Notes under the pieces: generated by a model
What the model was told of the DNA's origin: nothing
Seen by the model: only the letters and a program-made list of their open reading frames with translations
Database searches by the model: none
Part shown: positions 1 to 7,610 of the stretch, one piece after another
Position numbering within the stretch: the stretch's first letter is position 1
How the letters are laid out: each line of letters opens with the position of its first letter
Program-made: the position numbers and the translations under genes
Assembly (NCBI GenBank): GCA_019322735.1
Contig: JAHWIG010000002.1
Location: 1 to 50,255 of the forward strand
Length of the DNA stretch: 50,255 nt
Direction: 5' to 3'
Source: Candidatus Woesearchaeota archaeon
GTDB lineage: Archaea > Nanobdellota > Nanobdellia > Woesearchaeales > BS150m-G63

Positions 1-239
1 ATGATCATGGTAATATAGCATTTGGAATTCCTGAATATATCAATATTCCCGGAATAGAATACAATCCAGAGATAGGAATCATAGGATTAGAAGCCTGTGT
101 AACTTTAGAAAGACCAGGATTCAGAATAAAAAGAAGAAAGAATGAAAAGAGAAAGATTCCAAAAAAACACGGCATCAAAAAAGAAGATGCGATGGATTTC
201 ATGAAAAAAGAATTCAAAATCAATGTAGGTGAAGTATAA
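1..239 (+). CDS. rpl5: Ribosomal protein uL5 (L5), C-terminal part
   Basis: The 5' end lies outside the window; the visible frame has codons from base 3 and encodes 78 residues. It contains the conserved L5 C-terminal block GIPEYINIPG followed by IGIIGLEACVTLERPG and a basic tail. L5 binds 5S rRNA and contacts the P-site tRNA region of the large subunit. The stop codon TAA overlaps the ATG of the S14 gene by one base (TAATG), so the two are translationally coupled in the spc operon. The order L5-S14-S8-L6 is the usual archaeal one, which supports the call beyond the motif match. Confidence 0.95.
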   Translation, partial: DHGNIAFGIPEYINIPGIEYNPEIGIIGLEACVTLERPGFRIKRRKNEKRKIPKKHGIKKEDAMDFMKKEFKINVGEV

Positions 240-469
240 TGACAACAAGTGATCATAAAAAAGTTTACAAGCAACTAGTAGTAAAACCTGCAAAACTTGC
301 AAAATACATCAAGCATAATGCTCCAAAAGAAAGGAAATTTGGACGTAGCTCAAAGAAATGCAAGATATGTGGAAGACACTCTGCACATATAAGTAAATAT
401 CATTTAAATCTTTGCAGAACATGCTTCAGAGATATTGCAACAAAAATAGGTTTCAAAAAATACAGTTAG
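239..469 (+). CDS. rps14: Ribosomal protein uS14 (S14), zinc-binding form
   Basis: The 76-residue protein ends in a classical zinc-binding S14 domain: KCKICG at about residue 40 and LCRTCF at about residue 58, then the conserved IGFKKY terminus. It assembles late in the small-subunit head near the decoding site. Archaeal S14 is usually 50-57 residues, so about 20 basic residues at the N-terminus are extra. The start is the ATG overlapping the L5 stop; no better internal ATG exists. It is the second visible gene of the spc operon, and ten bases separate it from S8. Confidence 0.95.
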   Translation: MTTSDHKKVYKQLVVKPAKLAKYIKHNAPKERKFGRSSKKCKICGRHSAHISKYHLNLCRTCFRDIATKIGFKKYS

Positions 470-479
470 GTAACACAAA

Positions 480-869
480 ATGATGAATGACCCATTAGCA
501 AACGCGTTATCAGTTATAATGAACGCAGAAAAGATTGGAAGAAAAGAATGCACCATTAATCCAAGCTCTAAGATAATTGAAAAAATATTGACAATAATGA
601 AAGAAAATCAGTATCTTGGAGAATTCAAAAAGACAGAATCTCGGCAAGGCAGCTCTTTGGTACTAAATCTCCTGAATAACATAAACAAATGCGGAGTCAT
701 CAAACCAAGACATAGCGTAAAGAAAGACAACTATGAAAAATTCGAAAAACGCTATTTACCTGCAAAAGGATTTGGAATATTAATAGTTTCAACACCACAT
801 GGAATAATTACTCAAGAATATGCCAAGAAAAAAGAAAGCGGAGGAAAATTATTGGCATTTGTCTATTAA
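480..869 (+). CDS. rps8: Ribosomal protein uS8 (S8)
   Basis: The product has 129 residues, normal for archaeal S8. The N-terminus DPLANALSVIMNAEKIGRKE and the C-terminal segment GFGILIVSTPHGIITQEYAK are diagnostic; the second contains the STPHGIIT motif that contacts helix 21 of 16S rRNA. S8 is a primary binder of the central domain of the small subunit. Two tandem ATGs (480 and 483) could start translation. The stop is followed by a single base and the ATG of L6, a spacing repeated through this operon. Confidence 0.95.
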   Translation: MMNDPLANALSVIMNAEKIGRKECTINPSSKIIEKILTIMKENQYLGEFKKTESRQGSSLVLNLLNNINKCGVIKPRHSVKKDNYEKFEKRYLPAKGFGILIVSTPHGIITQEYAKKKESGGKLLAFVY

Positions 870-870
870 A

Positions 871-1416
871 ATGAAAGAAAAAATAGATTATGAAATTGAA
901 CTTGGAGAGGGAATTCAAGCTAGTTTAGATAATAATGTCCTTACATTAAAAGGCAAGAAAGGGGAAACCCAGAAAAATTTCAATAATCCTCTGATTCAAT
1001 TAAAAATAGACGGAAACAAGATAAAATTAAGTTCAAAACGCCTTACTAAAAGGGAGAAAAAGCTTGCGGGTACATTCAAAGCCCACATAAAAAATATGAT
1101 AAATGGTGTAAATGAGGGCCATATATATAAATTAAAGATCTGCTCATCCCACTTTCCTATGAACGCTTCAATCAATGATAGTGAATTGATAGTAAAGAAT
1201 TTTTTCGGAGAAAAATCTCCACGCACTTTAAAAATAAAACCAGGAGTTACAGCAAAGATAGAAGGAAGTGAAATAGTGATAGAATCAACAAATAAAGAGC
1301 TTGCAGGCCAGGCAGCTGCAGATATAGAACAACTGACAAGAATAACAAATAAAGACAGAAGAATATTCCAAGATGGGATTTACATAATAGAAAAGGATGG
1401 TAAGAAAATAGAATGA
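871..1416 (+). CDS. rpl6: Ribosomal protein uL6 (L6)
   Basis: The 181-residue product shows the two repeated L6 domains: VLTLKGKKGE near residue 25 in the first and a second half with the ELAGQAAADIEQ and DGIYII segments typical of archaeal L6. L6 binds 23S rRNA near the sarcin-ricin loop and factor-binding site. An in-frame ATG upstream at 820 lies inside S8, so the ATG at 871, just after the S8 stop, is chosen. The gene ends with an ATGA overlap with L32e. Confidence 0.95.
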   Translation: MKEKIDYEIELGEGIQASLDNNVLTLKGKKGETQKNFNNPLIQLKIDGNKIKLSSKRLTKREKKLAGTFKAHIKNMINGVNEGHIYKLKICSSHFPMNASINDSELIVKNFFGEKSPRTLKIKPGVTAKIEGSEIVIESTNKELAGQAAADIEQLTRITNKDRRIFQDGIYIIEKDGKKIE

Positions 1417-1940
1417 AAATATTCAGAAGACAGGACAGCCACAAAAAGAAAAGAATAAATCCTAGATGGAGATCTGCTCGCGGACTTCAATCCAAGATAC
1501 GTTTAGCTAAACGAGGATATATGAAGAAACCAAAGATTGGTTATGGTTCTCCAAAAAAATCTGAATTAGTACAGGTTGCATCATTAAAAGAACTGAAAGA
1601 TGTAATAAAGGGGGAAAGTATCATAATAAAGAAGATTGGACTGAAAAAAAAGATTGAATTGGTTAAAGAAGCAGTAAAACTTAAGATTACAATTATTAAC
1701 ATTAATGTAGAAAAATTCCTGAAAGAATCAGAATCAAGATTAAAATTAAGAAAAGACAGAAAAAAGAAACTGCTTTCAGAAAAAACTGAGAAGAAAGATA
1801 AAGCAAAGAAAAAGGCAGAAAAGAAAGAAAAAGAAGAAAAGATAGAAGAGAAAGTAGAAAAAACAGAAGAAGAAATCAAAAAAGAAAAAGAGCAGGAAAA
1901 GAAAGAGAAAGACAAGATACTGACAACAAAGAAACAATAA
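1413..1940 (+). CDS. rpl32e: Ribosomal protein eL32 (L32e) with long charged tail
   Basis: L32e is an archaeal/eukaryotic large-subunit protein. The core (about residues 1-115) has the signature FRRQDSHKKKRINPRWR, then GYGSPKK and a region on VKEAVKLKITIININ. From about residue 115 to 175 the protein continues as an almost pure Lys/Glu helix with no counterpart in usual L32e proteins (about 120-140 residues). The tail is predicted to be a long charged helix or coil; its role is unknown. The gene overlaps L6 by four bases and L19e follows after one base. Confidence 0.93.
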   Translation: MKIFRRQDSHKKKRINPRWRSARGLQSKIRLAKRGYMKKPKIGYGSPKKSELVQVASLKELKDVIKGESIIIKKIGLKKKIELVKEAVKLKITIININVEKFLKESESRLKLRKDRKKKLLSEKTEKKDKAKKKAEKKEKEEKIEEKVEKTEEEIKKEKEQEKKEKDKILTTKKQ

Positions 1941-1941
1941 A

Positions 1942-2382
1942 ATGAAATTGAATACACAAAAGGCTCTTGCAGCAAAATTATTGAACTGTTCAAAGAAAAG
2001 AGTAATATTTGATACAGAAAGATTGGAGGAGATACAGGAATCAATAACAAAAGCAGACCTTCGTGGATTGATAAAAGATGAAGCAATATCTGCAAAACCA
2101 ATCAAGAAAAATTCAAGAGCAAGAGCAAGAAAAAGACAAGAACAAAGAAGAAAAGGAAAACAGAAAGGACACGCCAAAAGGAAAGGGAAGAAAACAGCAA
2201 GATTACCTAAAAAACTAGCATGGATGAGAAAAATACGTAATCAAAGAAAATTCATAAAATTACTAAAAGATAAAAAAATAATCAACAAGAAAATTAATTC
2301 AGACCTGCGCTCAAAGGCAAAAGGCGGATTTTTCAGAAGTAAAAGGCATATAAAGATATTCCTTGAAAAGATTAAAAAATGA
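1942..2382 (+). CDS. rpl19e: Ribosomal protein eL19 (L19e)
   Basis: The 146-residue product is recognised by the N-terminal KALAAKLLNCSKKRVIFD, the RGLIKDEAI segment and the very basic middle containing SRARARKRQEQRRKGKQKGH, all characteristic of L19e. The protein lies at the subunit interface of the large subunit and forms bridges with the small subunit. It is present only in archaea and eukaryotes. Its stop overlaps the start of L18 by four bases (ATGA), consistent with coupled translation. Confidence 0.95.
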   Translation: MKLNTQKALAAKLLNCSKKRVIFDTERLEEIQESITKADLRGLIKDEAISAKPIKKNSRARARKRQEQRRKGKQKGHAKRKGKKTARLPKKLAWMRKIRNQRKFIKLLKDKKIINKKINSDLRSKAKGGFFRSKRHIKIFLEKIKK

Positions 2383-2924
2383 AATCGATAACAAAACGAG
2401 TGGAATATAGAAGAAAACGTAAAGGTAAAACTAATTATAAGAAACGACTAAACTTATTGCTCTCAAAAAAATCACGCTTAGTGATAAGAAAAACACTTAC
2501 AAGCACTATTGCACAGATTGTAAAATATGATGAAAACGGAGATAAGACACTGATATCAGCAAATTCTTCTGAATTAAAGAAACTTGGATGGAAAATGAAC
2601 ACAAGTAATGTTCCTGCAGCATATCTGACTGGAATGTTACTGGCAAAAAAAGCTAAAGCAAAGAAAATTAATGAAGCAATTGTTGACCTTGGACTTGCAA
2701 CACCTACAAAAGGTTCAAAGATATTTGCAGCACTGAAAGGGGCGGTTGATAATGGATTAAACATTCCACATTCAGAAGATATATTCCCTTCAAATGAACA
2801 AGTAAATGGAGAAGTAATAAAGAATGCAATTTTAACTGTAAAGACTAAGAATCAATTTTCTACTTATAAAAAATTAGATGTTATAAAACACATTAAAGAT
2901 ATGAAAAGTAAAATAATGAAATAA
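2379..2924 (+). CDS. rpl18: Ribosomal protein uL18 (L18)
   Basis: The 181-residue product matches archaeal L18/eukaryotic L5: YRRKRKGKTNYKKRLNLLLS at the N-terminus, RLVIRKTL, then PAAYLTGMLLAKKAK and GLNIPHSEDIFPS near the C-terminus. L18 brings 5S rRNA into the large subunit together with L5. The length is close to other archaeal members. It is placed between L19e and S5 as in other archaeal spc operons, overlaps L19e by four bases, and S5 starts one base after its stop. Confidence 0.95.
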   Translation: MKSITKRVEYRRKRKGKTNYKKRLNLLLSKKSRLVIRKTLTSTIAQIVKYDENGDKTLISANSSELKKLGWKMNTSNVPAAYLTGMLLAKKAKAKKINEAIVDLGLATPTKGSKIFAALKGAVDNGLNIPHSEDIFPSNEQVNGEVIKNAILTVKTKNQFSTYKKLDVIKHIKDMKSKIMK

Positions 2925-2925
2925 A

Positions 2926-3810
2926 ATGGCAGAAGAAAAAACAATTGAAACAAAGGAAGAAGAAACCGTTAAAGTAAAAGAAAAACCTACAAAAACAGTA
3001 GAAGAAGCAGAGAAAAAAGTAGAAGAAAATATCAAAGAAGCTGAAACAGGGGTAAAAGAAGTAGCTAAAGGGATAAAAAAATCAGAAAGATCCAGAAATA
3101 GAAATGATCCAAAACCATTTGATATTGATGCTTGGAAACCAAAAACAGGCTTAGGACAAAAAGTAAAATCTGGAGAACTAAAAGATATTGACAATATAAT
3201 TAATAATGGCCTTAAAATTATGGAGGCAGAAATAATTGATGCCTTGCTCCCAACATTAGAAAAAGATCTTTTACTGATAGGGCAGTCAAAAGGAAAATTC
3301 GGGGGAGGCCAAAGACGTGTATTCAAACAGACACAAAAGAAAACACCAGAAGGAAACAAACCAAGATTCGCTTCATTTGCTGTTGTAGGAAACAAAGACG
3401 GATATGTTGGTGTCGGTTACGGAAAAGCAAAAGAGACCGTCCCTGCAAGAGAAAAATCATTCAAAAACGCCAAATTAGATTTGATAAAGATTAACAGAGG
3501 GTGTGGATCCTGGCAATGTAATTGTAAGACACCACATTCAATTCCATTTATGGTTGAAGGAAAATGCGGATCTTCAATAATTAGATTGATACCTGCACCA
3601 AGAGGAACAGGATTATGTGTAGAATCAGCCTGTGCAACAATTCTTGAACTTGCAGGAGTTAAAGATATATGGTCAAAAACCTTCGGCCAGACAAAATCAA
3701 AAATCAATCTTATCAAGGCATGTATTAGTGCCTTAAAAAAATTAAGCAGCACAAAAATAAGGCCACACCATTATGAACAATTAGGGATAATAGAAGGTAA
3801 ACAATCATGA
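2926..3810 (+). CDS. rps5: Ribosomal protein uS5 (S5) with acidic N-terminal extension
   Basis: S5 contributes to decoding fidelity in the small subunit. The core starts near residue 60 (DAWKPKTGLGQKVKSGEL) and contains the double-stranded RNA-binding-like domain with FASFAVVGNKDGYVGVGYGK and the C-terminal PAPRGTGLCVE loop. At 294 residues the protein is longer than usual archaeal S5 (about 210-240), because residues 1-60 form a Lys/Glu/Val-rich repeat-like extension (EEAEKKVEENIKEAETG). The extension is in frame with the normal operon spacing, so it appears real and not a misplaced start. It overlaps L30 by four bases. Confidence 0.95.
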   Translation: MAEEKTIETKEEETVKVKEKPTKTVEEAEKKVEENIKEAETGVKEVAKGIKKSERSRNRNDPKPFDIDAWKPKTGLGQKVKSGELKDIDNIINNGLKIMEAEIIDALLPTLEKDLLLIGQSKGKFGGGQRRVFKQTQKKTPEGNKPRFASFAVVGNKDGYVGVGYGKAKETVPAREKSFKNAKLDLIKINRGCGSWQCNCKTPHSIPFMVEGKCGSSIIRLIPAPRGTGLCVESACATILELAGVKDIWSKTFGQTKSKINLIKACISALKKLSSTKIRPHHYEQLGIIEGKQS

Positions 3811-4184
3811 CTGAAAAAAAACAGGAAAAGAAAGATAAAAATGAATTTGCAGTTATAAGGATAAGGGGGTCAATAAAAGTAAATAAGAAAATAGTAGATA
3901 CTCTTAATATGCTGCACTTGAAAAAGGTCAATAATTGCATCTTGATAATTAATACTTCAACAAATTTGGGCATGATAAAGAAATGCAAAGATTATATTAC
4001 TTGGGGAGAAGTTAATGCAGAAACAAAGAAACTCCTTGAAAAGAGAAAGAAGAAAGGTTTTTTCACATTACACCCACCAAAAGGCGGTTTTGAAAGAAAA
4101 GGGATAAAAACGCCTTTTACCCTAAAAGGAGCGCTTGGCTATCGTGGAGATAATATTAATATTTTAATCAAAAAGATGATCTAA
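3807..4184 (+). CDS. rpl30: Ribosomal protein uL30 (L30), archaeal type
   Basis: The product has 125 residues, somewhat shorter than many archaeal L30 proteins (about 150). It shows FAVIRIRGSIKVNKKIVDTL followed by LHLKKVNNC, the ferredoxin-like fold signature, and the archaeal C-terminal FTLHPPKGGFERKGIKTPF. L30 is a late-binding large-subunit protein. The short basic N-terminal leader (EKKQEKKDK) echoes the charged extensions on L32e, S5 and L14e. The stop is followed by one base and the ATG of L15. Confidence 0.94.
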   Translation: MTEKKQEKKDKNEFAVIRIRGSIKVNKKIVDTLNMLHLKKVNNCILIINTSTNLGMIKKCKDYITWGEVNAETKKLLEKRKKKGFFTLHPPKGGFERKGIKTPFTLKGALGYRGDNINILIKKMI

Positions 4185-4185
4185 A

Positions 4186-4614
4186 ATGGTTGTACATAAA
4201 TTAAAGAAAAAAGTAAAATATCGCGGTTCAAAGACACATGGTTGCGGATCTATGAAAAAGCGTAGAGGGGCGGGCCATAGAGGGGGGAGGGGCGCAGCAG
4301 GCTCTGGAAAAAGAGGAGATGCCAAAAAACCAAGCATCTGGGGTGGAAGATATTTCGGAAAGCATGGATTCACTTCTCGAGCTTCTAAAGTAAGTTCAAT
4401 AAATTTCAAGGAGATAGAGATAAAACTCCATAAATTAGTCAAGAAAGGGTTAGTAAAAGAGACTAAAGGTATCTTTGACATTGATCTTACTAAACTTGGT
4501 TATGATAAACTACTAAGCACTGGCAAAATTACAAAGAAACTGAACATAAAGGTTAAATCATTTTCAAAAAAGGCAGCTGAAAAGATAAAAAAGGCTGGGG
4601 GAAAATTAGAGTAA
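4186..4614 (+). CDS. rpl15: Ribosomal protein uL15 (L15)
   Basis: The 142-residue product carries the Gly/Arg-rich N-terminus typical of L15 (GSKTHGCGSMKKRRGAGHRG and GGRGAAGSGKRGD), which threads through 23S rRNA, followed by WGGRYFGKHGF and a C-terminal domain with LDxTKLGYDKLL-like sequence and KAAEKIKKAGG. It is an early assembler of the large subunit. It is the last ribosomal gene before secY, as in most archaea and bacteria, with one base between its stop and the secY ATG. Confidence 0.95.
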   Translation: MVVHKLKKKVKYRGSKTHGCGSMKKRRGAGHRGGRGAAGSGKRGDAKKPSIWGGRYFGKHGFTSRASKVSSINFKEIEIKLHKLVKKGLVKETKGIFDIDLTKLGYDKLLSTGKITKKLNIKVKSFSKKAAEKIKKAGGKLE

Positions 4615-4615
4615 G

Positions 4616-6007
4616 ATGTCTTTCTTAGATAGTATATTAATGAATCTGCCAGAAGTTTCAAGGCCTACACAGAAAAGGCTTTCTTTTAAAGAAAAATTAA
4701 AATGGACGGGCATTGTCCTGGGTCTATTCTTTATTCTTGGTAATATTCCCTTATTCGGCCTTGGAGAAAATGCATTACAACAATTTGAATACTTAGCATT
4801 GATACTTGGAGCAGAATTTGGATCCCTAATTTCATTAGGTATTGGCCCAATAGTAACAGCATCAATCGTATTACAGTTATTGAATGGGTCTGGGTTAGTT
4901 AATTTTGATCTGACAACAAGTGATGGTAAGAAAAGATTTCAGGGAATCCAAAAGATATTGGCCATATTCTTCATAATATTTGAAGCAGCAATATATGTTT
5001 TCATGGGTGGATTAGCGCCCTCTGCCACTTTAGCAGGCACTGGATTTTATTTTCCATTGCAATTGGTGTTGATATTCCAATTGATATTGGGTGGATTTAT
5101 GATTATGTTTATGGATGAAGTAATAAGTAAATGGGGCTTTGGTTCTGGTCTTAGTTTGTTTATTGCAGCAGGAGTAAGTAAGAATTTGTTTGTGACTGCT
5201 TTCAGCCCTCTTGCTTCTCCAACAAATCCAAATATTGCCACAGGGGCTATTCCTGCCCTATTCCAATCATTAGCTATAGGAGATAAGATAACTGCAGGAT
5301 TAATGTTAAGCGGGATCTTAGCAACTATCTTTGTCTTTATGGTTGCAGTATATTTCCAGGCAATGAAAGTTGAGATTCCACTGAGTTTTGGCCGAGTTAG
5401 AGGACAGGGAATAAGATGGCCTTTAAACTTCCTTTATACAAGCAACATCCCAGTTATCCTAGTAGCAGCATTGATGGCAAATGTCCAGCTATGGGCAAGA
5501 TTATTGCAGAATTGGGGGCATCCATGGCTTGGTACCTTCAGCGGAAATACTCCAATTTCAGGATTAGTTTCATGGTTATTTTCACCGAATATTGTAGGCT
5601 CAGCAATCAAAGGCAGTCTAAGCTTTGGACAGATTGGGCAGGCTTTAGTTTACATGATATTTATGATGGGTGGGGCTGTATTATTCTCATGGTTTTGGAT
5701 GCAGACGGCAGGAATGGATGCTAAATCACAGGCAAAACAGATAAGATCCTCTGGGTTACAGATTCCTGGTTTTAGAAAAGACCAAAGAGTATTAGAAAAA
5801 TTACTTAAAAGATACATCATTCCATTAACAATAATGGGTGGGCTTTCAGTTGGTTTTTTAGCTGGTGTGGCAGATGTTGCGGGTGCATTGGTTAGGGGAA
5901 CCGGTATATTGTTAGCTGTCATGATTATATATAGATTATATGAAGAAATTGCACAGCAGCACATGATGGATATGAATCCAATATTAAGAAAATTCATTGA
6001 GCACTAA
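4616..6007 (+). CDS. secY: Protein translocase subunit SecY (Sec61 alpha)
   Basis: This 463-residue protein is the pore-forming subunit of the Sec translocon in the cytoplasmic membrane. The N-terminus has the amphipathic helix and RLSFKEKLKWTGIVL leading to the first membrane segment and plug region; about ten hydrophobic segments follow. Recognisable pieces are GIGPIVTASIVLQLL, the cytoplasmic loop RVRGQGIRWPLNFLYTSNIP and the region SGLQIPGFRKDQRVLEKLLK with the ribosome-contacting loop. Length matches archaeal SecY. It follows L15 by one base and is followed within one base by the EMC3-like insertase, so ribosome and membrane-insertion genes are co-transcribed. Confidence 0.96.
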   Translation: MSFLDSILMNLPEVSRPTQKRLSFKEKLKWTGIVLGLFFILGNIPLFGLGENALQQFEYLALILGAEFGSLISLGIGPIVTASIVLQLLNGSGLVNFDLTTSDGKKRFQGIQKILAIFFIIFEAAIYVFMGGLAPSATLAGTGFYFPLQLVLIFQLILGGFMIMFMDEVISKWGFGSGLSLFIAAGVSKNLFVTAFSPLASPTNPNIATGAIPALFQSLAIGDKITAGLMLSGILATIFVFMVAVYFQAMKVEIPLSFGRVRGQGIRWPLNFLYTSNIPVILVAALMANVQLWARLLQNWGHPWLGTFSGNTPISGLVSWLFSPNIVGSAIKGSLSFGQIGQALVYMIFMMGGAVLFSWFWMQTAGMDAKSQAKQIRSSGLQIPGFRKDQRVLEKLLKRYIIPLTIMGGLSVGFLAGVADVAGALVRGTGILLAVMIIYRLYEEIAQQHMMDMNPILRKFIEH

Positions 6008-6008
6008 A

Positions 6009-6752
6009 ATGTTTGAAAATTTATTAAATCCAATATTGAATCCTTTGCTAGTTTTACACCCATTATGGAGTCTGCTTATCCTTTCCTTTTTAATTTCATT
6101 GATAATAACCTTGATCTACAAAGCAATGACCGATCAGGATCTGATGAAACAATTGAAATCAGAGACTAAAGAATTCCAGAAAGAGATGAAAGAACTTAAA
6201 GACCATCCTGAAAAGATGATGGCTGTCCAGAAAAAGGCAATGCAGACCAATATGAAATACATGGGTTTAAGCATGAAACCAACATTAGTTACATTTATTC
6301 CAATCATAATTATCTTTGGCTGGATGCATGCGCATCTTGCTTATGAACCTATCTTGCCTAATCAGGATTTCACAGTTACAGCAAATTTCAAGAATGCTGT
6401 CGGAAATGTTGAATTATCAGTTCCAGAAGGATTGACAGTTATAAGTAATCCTCTGCAGGAGATAATGGATAATAAAGCAAACTGGTTATTGAAAGGAGAC
6501 CTGGGTGAATATGTCCTAGAATATGAGTTTGAAGGGAATAAGCATACTCAGGAACTGTTGATAGCAGATGAATTAGCATACAAAACCCCAATAAAACTAG
6601 TAAAAAAGGATAAATTAAAATCACTGCATATCAATAATGAAAAGTTGAAAGTTATGAATCTCTTTGGCTGGCAAGTAGGCTGGTTGGGAACATATATCAT
6701 CTTCTCATTGATATTTAGCATGTCTCTGAGAAAAATGATGAATTTAGCATAA
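6009..6752 (+). CDS. EMC3/TMCO1 family membrane insertase (DUF106, YidC-like)
   Basis: The 248-residue protein belongs to the archaeal DUF106 family, related to YidC/Oxa1/EMC3, which helps insert membrane proteins. A membrane helix at about 20-37 is followed by a charged coiled coil (about 42-78), a conserved Met-rich segment and second helix (85-108), and a C-terminal helix (220-238). Between helices two and three is an insert of about 90 residues that reads like a beta-rich, probably extracellular domain. A TTG at 5997 lies inside secY; the ATG at 6009, one base after its stop, is preferred. Archaea usually carry this gene right after secY and adk; adk is absent here. Confidence 0.88.
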   Translation: MFENLLNPILNPLLVLHPLWSLLILSFLISLIITLIYKAMTDQDLMKQLKSETKEFQKEMKELKDHPEKMMAVQKKAMQTNMKYMGLSMKPTLVTFIPIIIIFGWMHAHLAYEPILPNQDFTVTANFKNAVGNVELSVPEGLTVISNPLQEIMDNKANWLLKGDLGEYVLEYEFEGNKHTQELLIADELAYKTPIKLVKKDKLKSLHINNEKLKVMNLFGWQVGWLGTYIIFSLIFSMSLRKMMNLA

Positions 6753-6754
6753 AC

Positions 6755-6764
6755 TTTTTAAATA
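6755..6764 (+). promoter_or_regulatory. TATA box for rpl34e-rpl14e
   Basis: The A/T-rich element TTTTTAAATA lies about 25 bases before the rpl34e ATG, the distance expected between an archaeal TATA box and the transcription start. The mRNA would be leaderless. It indicates a separate promoter for L34e and L14e downstream of the secY block. Confidence 0.6.
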
Positions 6765-6784
6765 GAATAAAGAAAATAAAGAAA

Positions 6785-7054
6785 ATGCCAGCAGGAAGAC
6801 ACAAATCAAGGACATTTAGGAGAGTTTTTATCAGAGTAATCTCTAAAACTAAAAAAATCTATAAGAAAAGAAATCCAAAGATAGCTCATTGTGCAGATTG
6901 TAAGTCTGAATTAAAAGGGATTCCAAGATTAAGACCATATAAAGCCATGACCATCGCTAAGACAAAGAAACGCCCTGAAAGGCCATATGGTGGGAAATTA
7001 TGCAGTAAATGTACCAGGTTATTATTAAAATCAAAGGTGAGAGAAGATGTATGA
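6785..7054 (+). CDS. rpl34e: Ribosomal protein eL34 (L34e)
   Basis: The 89-residue protein has the L34e pattern: basic N-terminus with SRTFRRVFIR, a zinc ribbon formed by HCADCKSELKGIPRLRP and LCSKCTRLLL, and the RPYGG segment between them. It is a large-subunit protein restricted to archaea and eukaryotes. It has its own TATA element 25 bases upstream, so a leaderless message starting near the ATG is likely. It overlaps the L14e gene by eight bases. Confidence 0.95.
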   Translation: MPAGRHKSRTFRRVFIRVISKTKKIYKKRNPKIAHCADCKSELKGIPRLRPYKAMTIAKTKKRPERPYGGKLCSKCTRLLLKSKVREDV

Positions 7055-7409
7055 AGTAGGAAGACTATGTGTGAAGATAGCTGGCAGGGATGCTGGTAAA
7101 AAATGTGTAATTGTTGATGTTTTAAAAGATAATTATGTCATGATAGATGGCACTACTAGGCGTAGAAAGTGCAATACAGCCCATCTAGAACCATTAGACA
7201 AGGTAATTAAGATAAAGAAAAATGCGTCTCATGCTGATGTTGTCAAAGAATTCAAAAAATTAAAGATTGAAGTTAAAACAACTAAACCAAAAAAAGCTGC
7301 TTCTAGACCAAAAAAAGTAAGGAAAAAGGAAGCTGAAGCAAAAAAAGAGCCCGTTAAAAAAGAAGTTAAGAAAAAGCCAGCCAAAACAGAAACTAAGAAA
7401 AAGAAGTAA
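7047..7409 (+). CDS. rpl14e: Ribosomal protein eL14 (L14e) with Lys-rich tail
   Basis: The first 85 residues form the KOW/SH3-like L14e domain: YEVGRLCVKIAGRDAGKKCV with the KOW glycine, DGTTRRRKCNTAHLEPL, and KKNASHADVVKEFKK. Residues 86-120 are an Ala/Lys/Glu/Pro tail like the linker region of histone H1, not part of the usual protein. A Shine-Dalgarno sequence GGTGAG (7036-7041) inside rpl34e serves this internal start, while rpl34e itself appears leaderless. In many archaea cmk precedes and cbf5 follows; neither is present here. Confidence 0.93.
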   Translation: MYEVGRLCVKIAGRDAGKKCVIVDVLKDNYVMIDGTTRRRKCNTAHLEPLDKVIKIKKNASHADVVKEFKKLKIEVKTTKPKKAASRPKKVRKKEAEAKKEPVKKEVKKKPAKTETKKKK

Positions 7410-7412
7410 GAT

Positions 7413-7526
7413 TTAATTGTTCTTCTTTCTCACATATTTTTTATCCACAACTGTAAAATCCACATTCTTCTGATTTAAGGATATCCCCTTATATGCTAAG
7501 AGTAAACCCTTTTGGGTAATAATCAT
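7413..7526 (-). CDS. Small hypothetical protein, 37 aa
   Basis: The minus strand encodes M-I-I-T-Q-K-G-L-L-L-A-Y-K-G-I, continuing with SLNQKNVDFTVVDKKYVRKK before a TAA stop. Three things argue that it is real: it fills the gap convergently with its stop four bases from the L14e stop; a TATA-like TATTTAAAAAC sits just upstream (about 7540-7552 on the plus strand); and the sequence is balanced and protein-like rather than A/T noise. I recognise no family. It could still be chance in a 200-base gap. Confidence 0.4.
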   Translation of the reverse strand: MIITQKGLLLAYKGISLNQKNVDFTVVDKKYVRKKNN

Positions 7527-7586
7527 AAAAAATAGAAAATGTTTTTAAATAAAAAAGGAATATGACATAGAAAGGCGGTTCTTATC

Positions 7587-7598
7587 ATTTAAAATATA
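7587..7598 (+). promoter_or_regulatory. TATA box for the DUF2779 gene
   Basis: ATTTAAAATATA lies 13-24 bases before the ATG at 7611. A second candidate, TTTTTAAATA, lies about 65 bases upstream and may instead serve the divergent small gene on the minus strand. Confidence 0.45.
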
Positions 7599-7610
7599 TC
7601 AAAATCTAAA

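Noticed and set aside
1541..2101. Long open frame on the minus strand opposite L32e and L19e
   Set aside because: It is antisense to two certain ribosomal genes, and its Phe/Ser/Leu-rich composition is the mirror of Lys/Glu codons.
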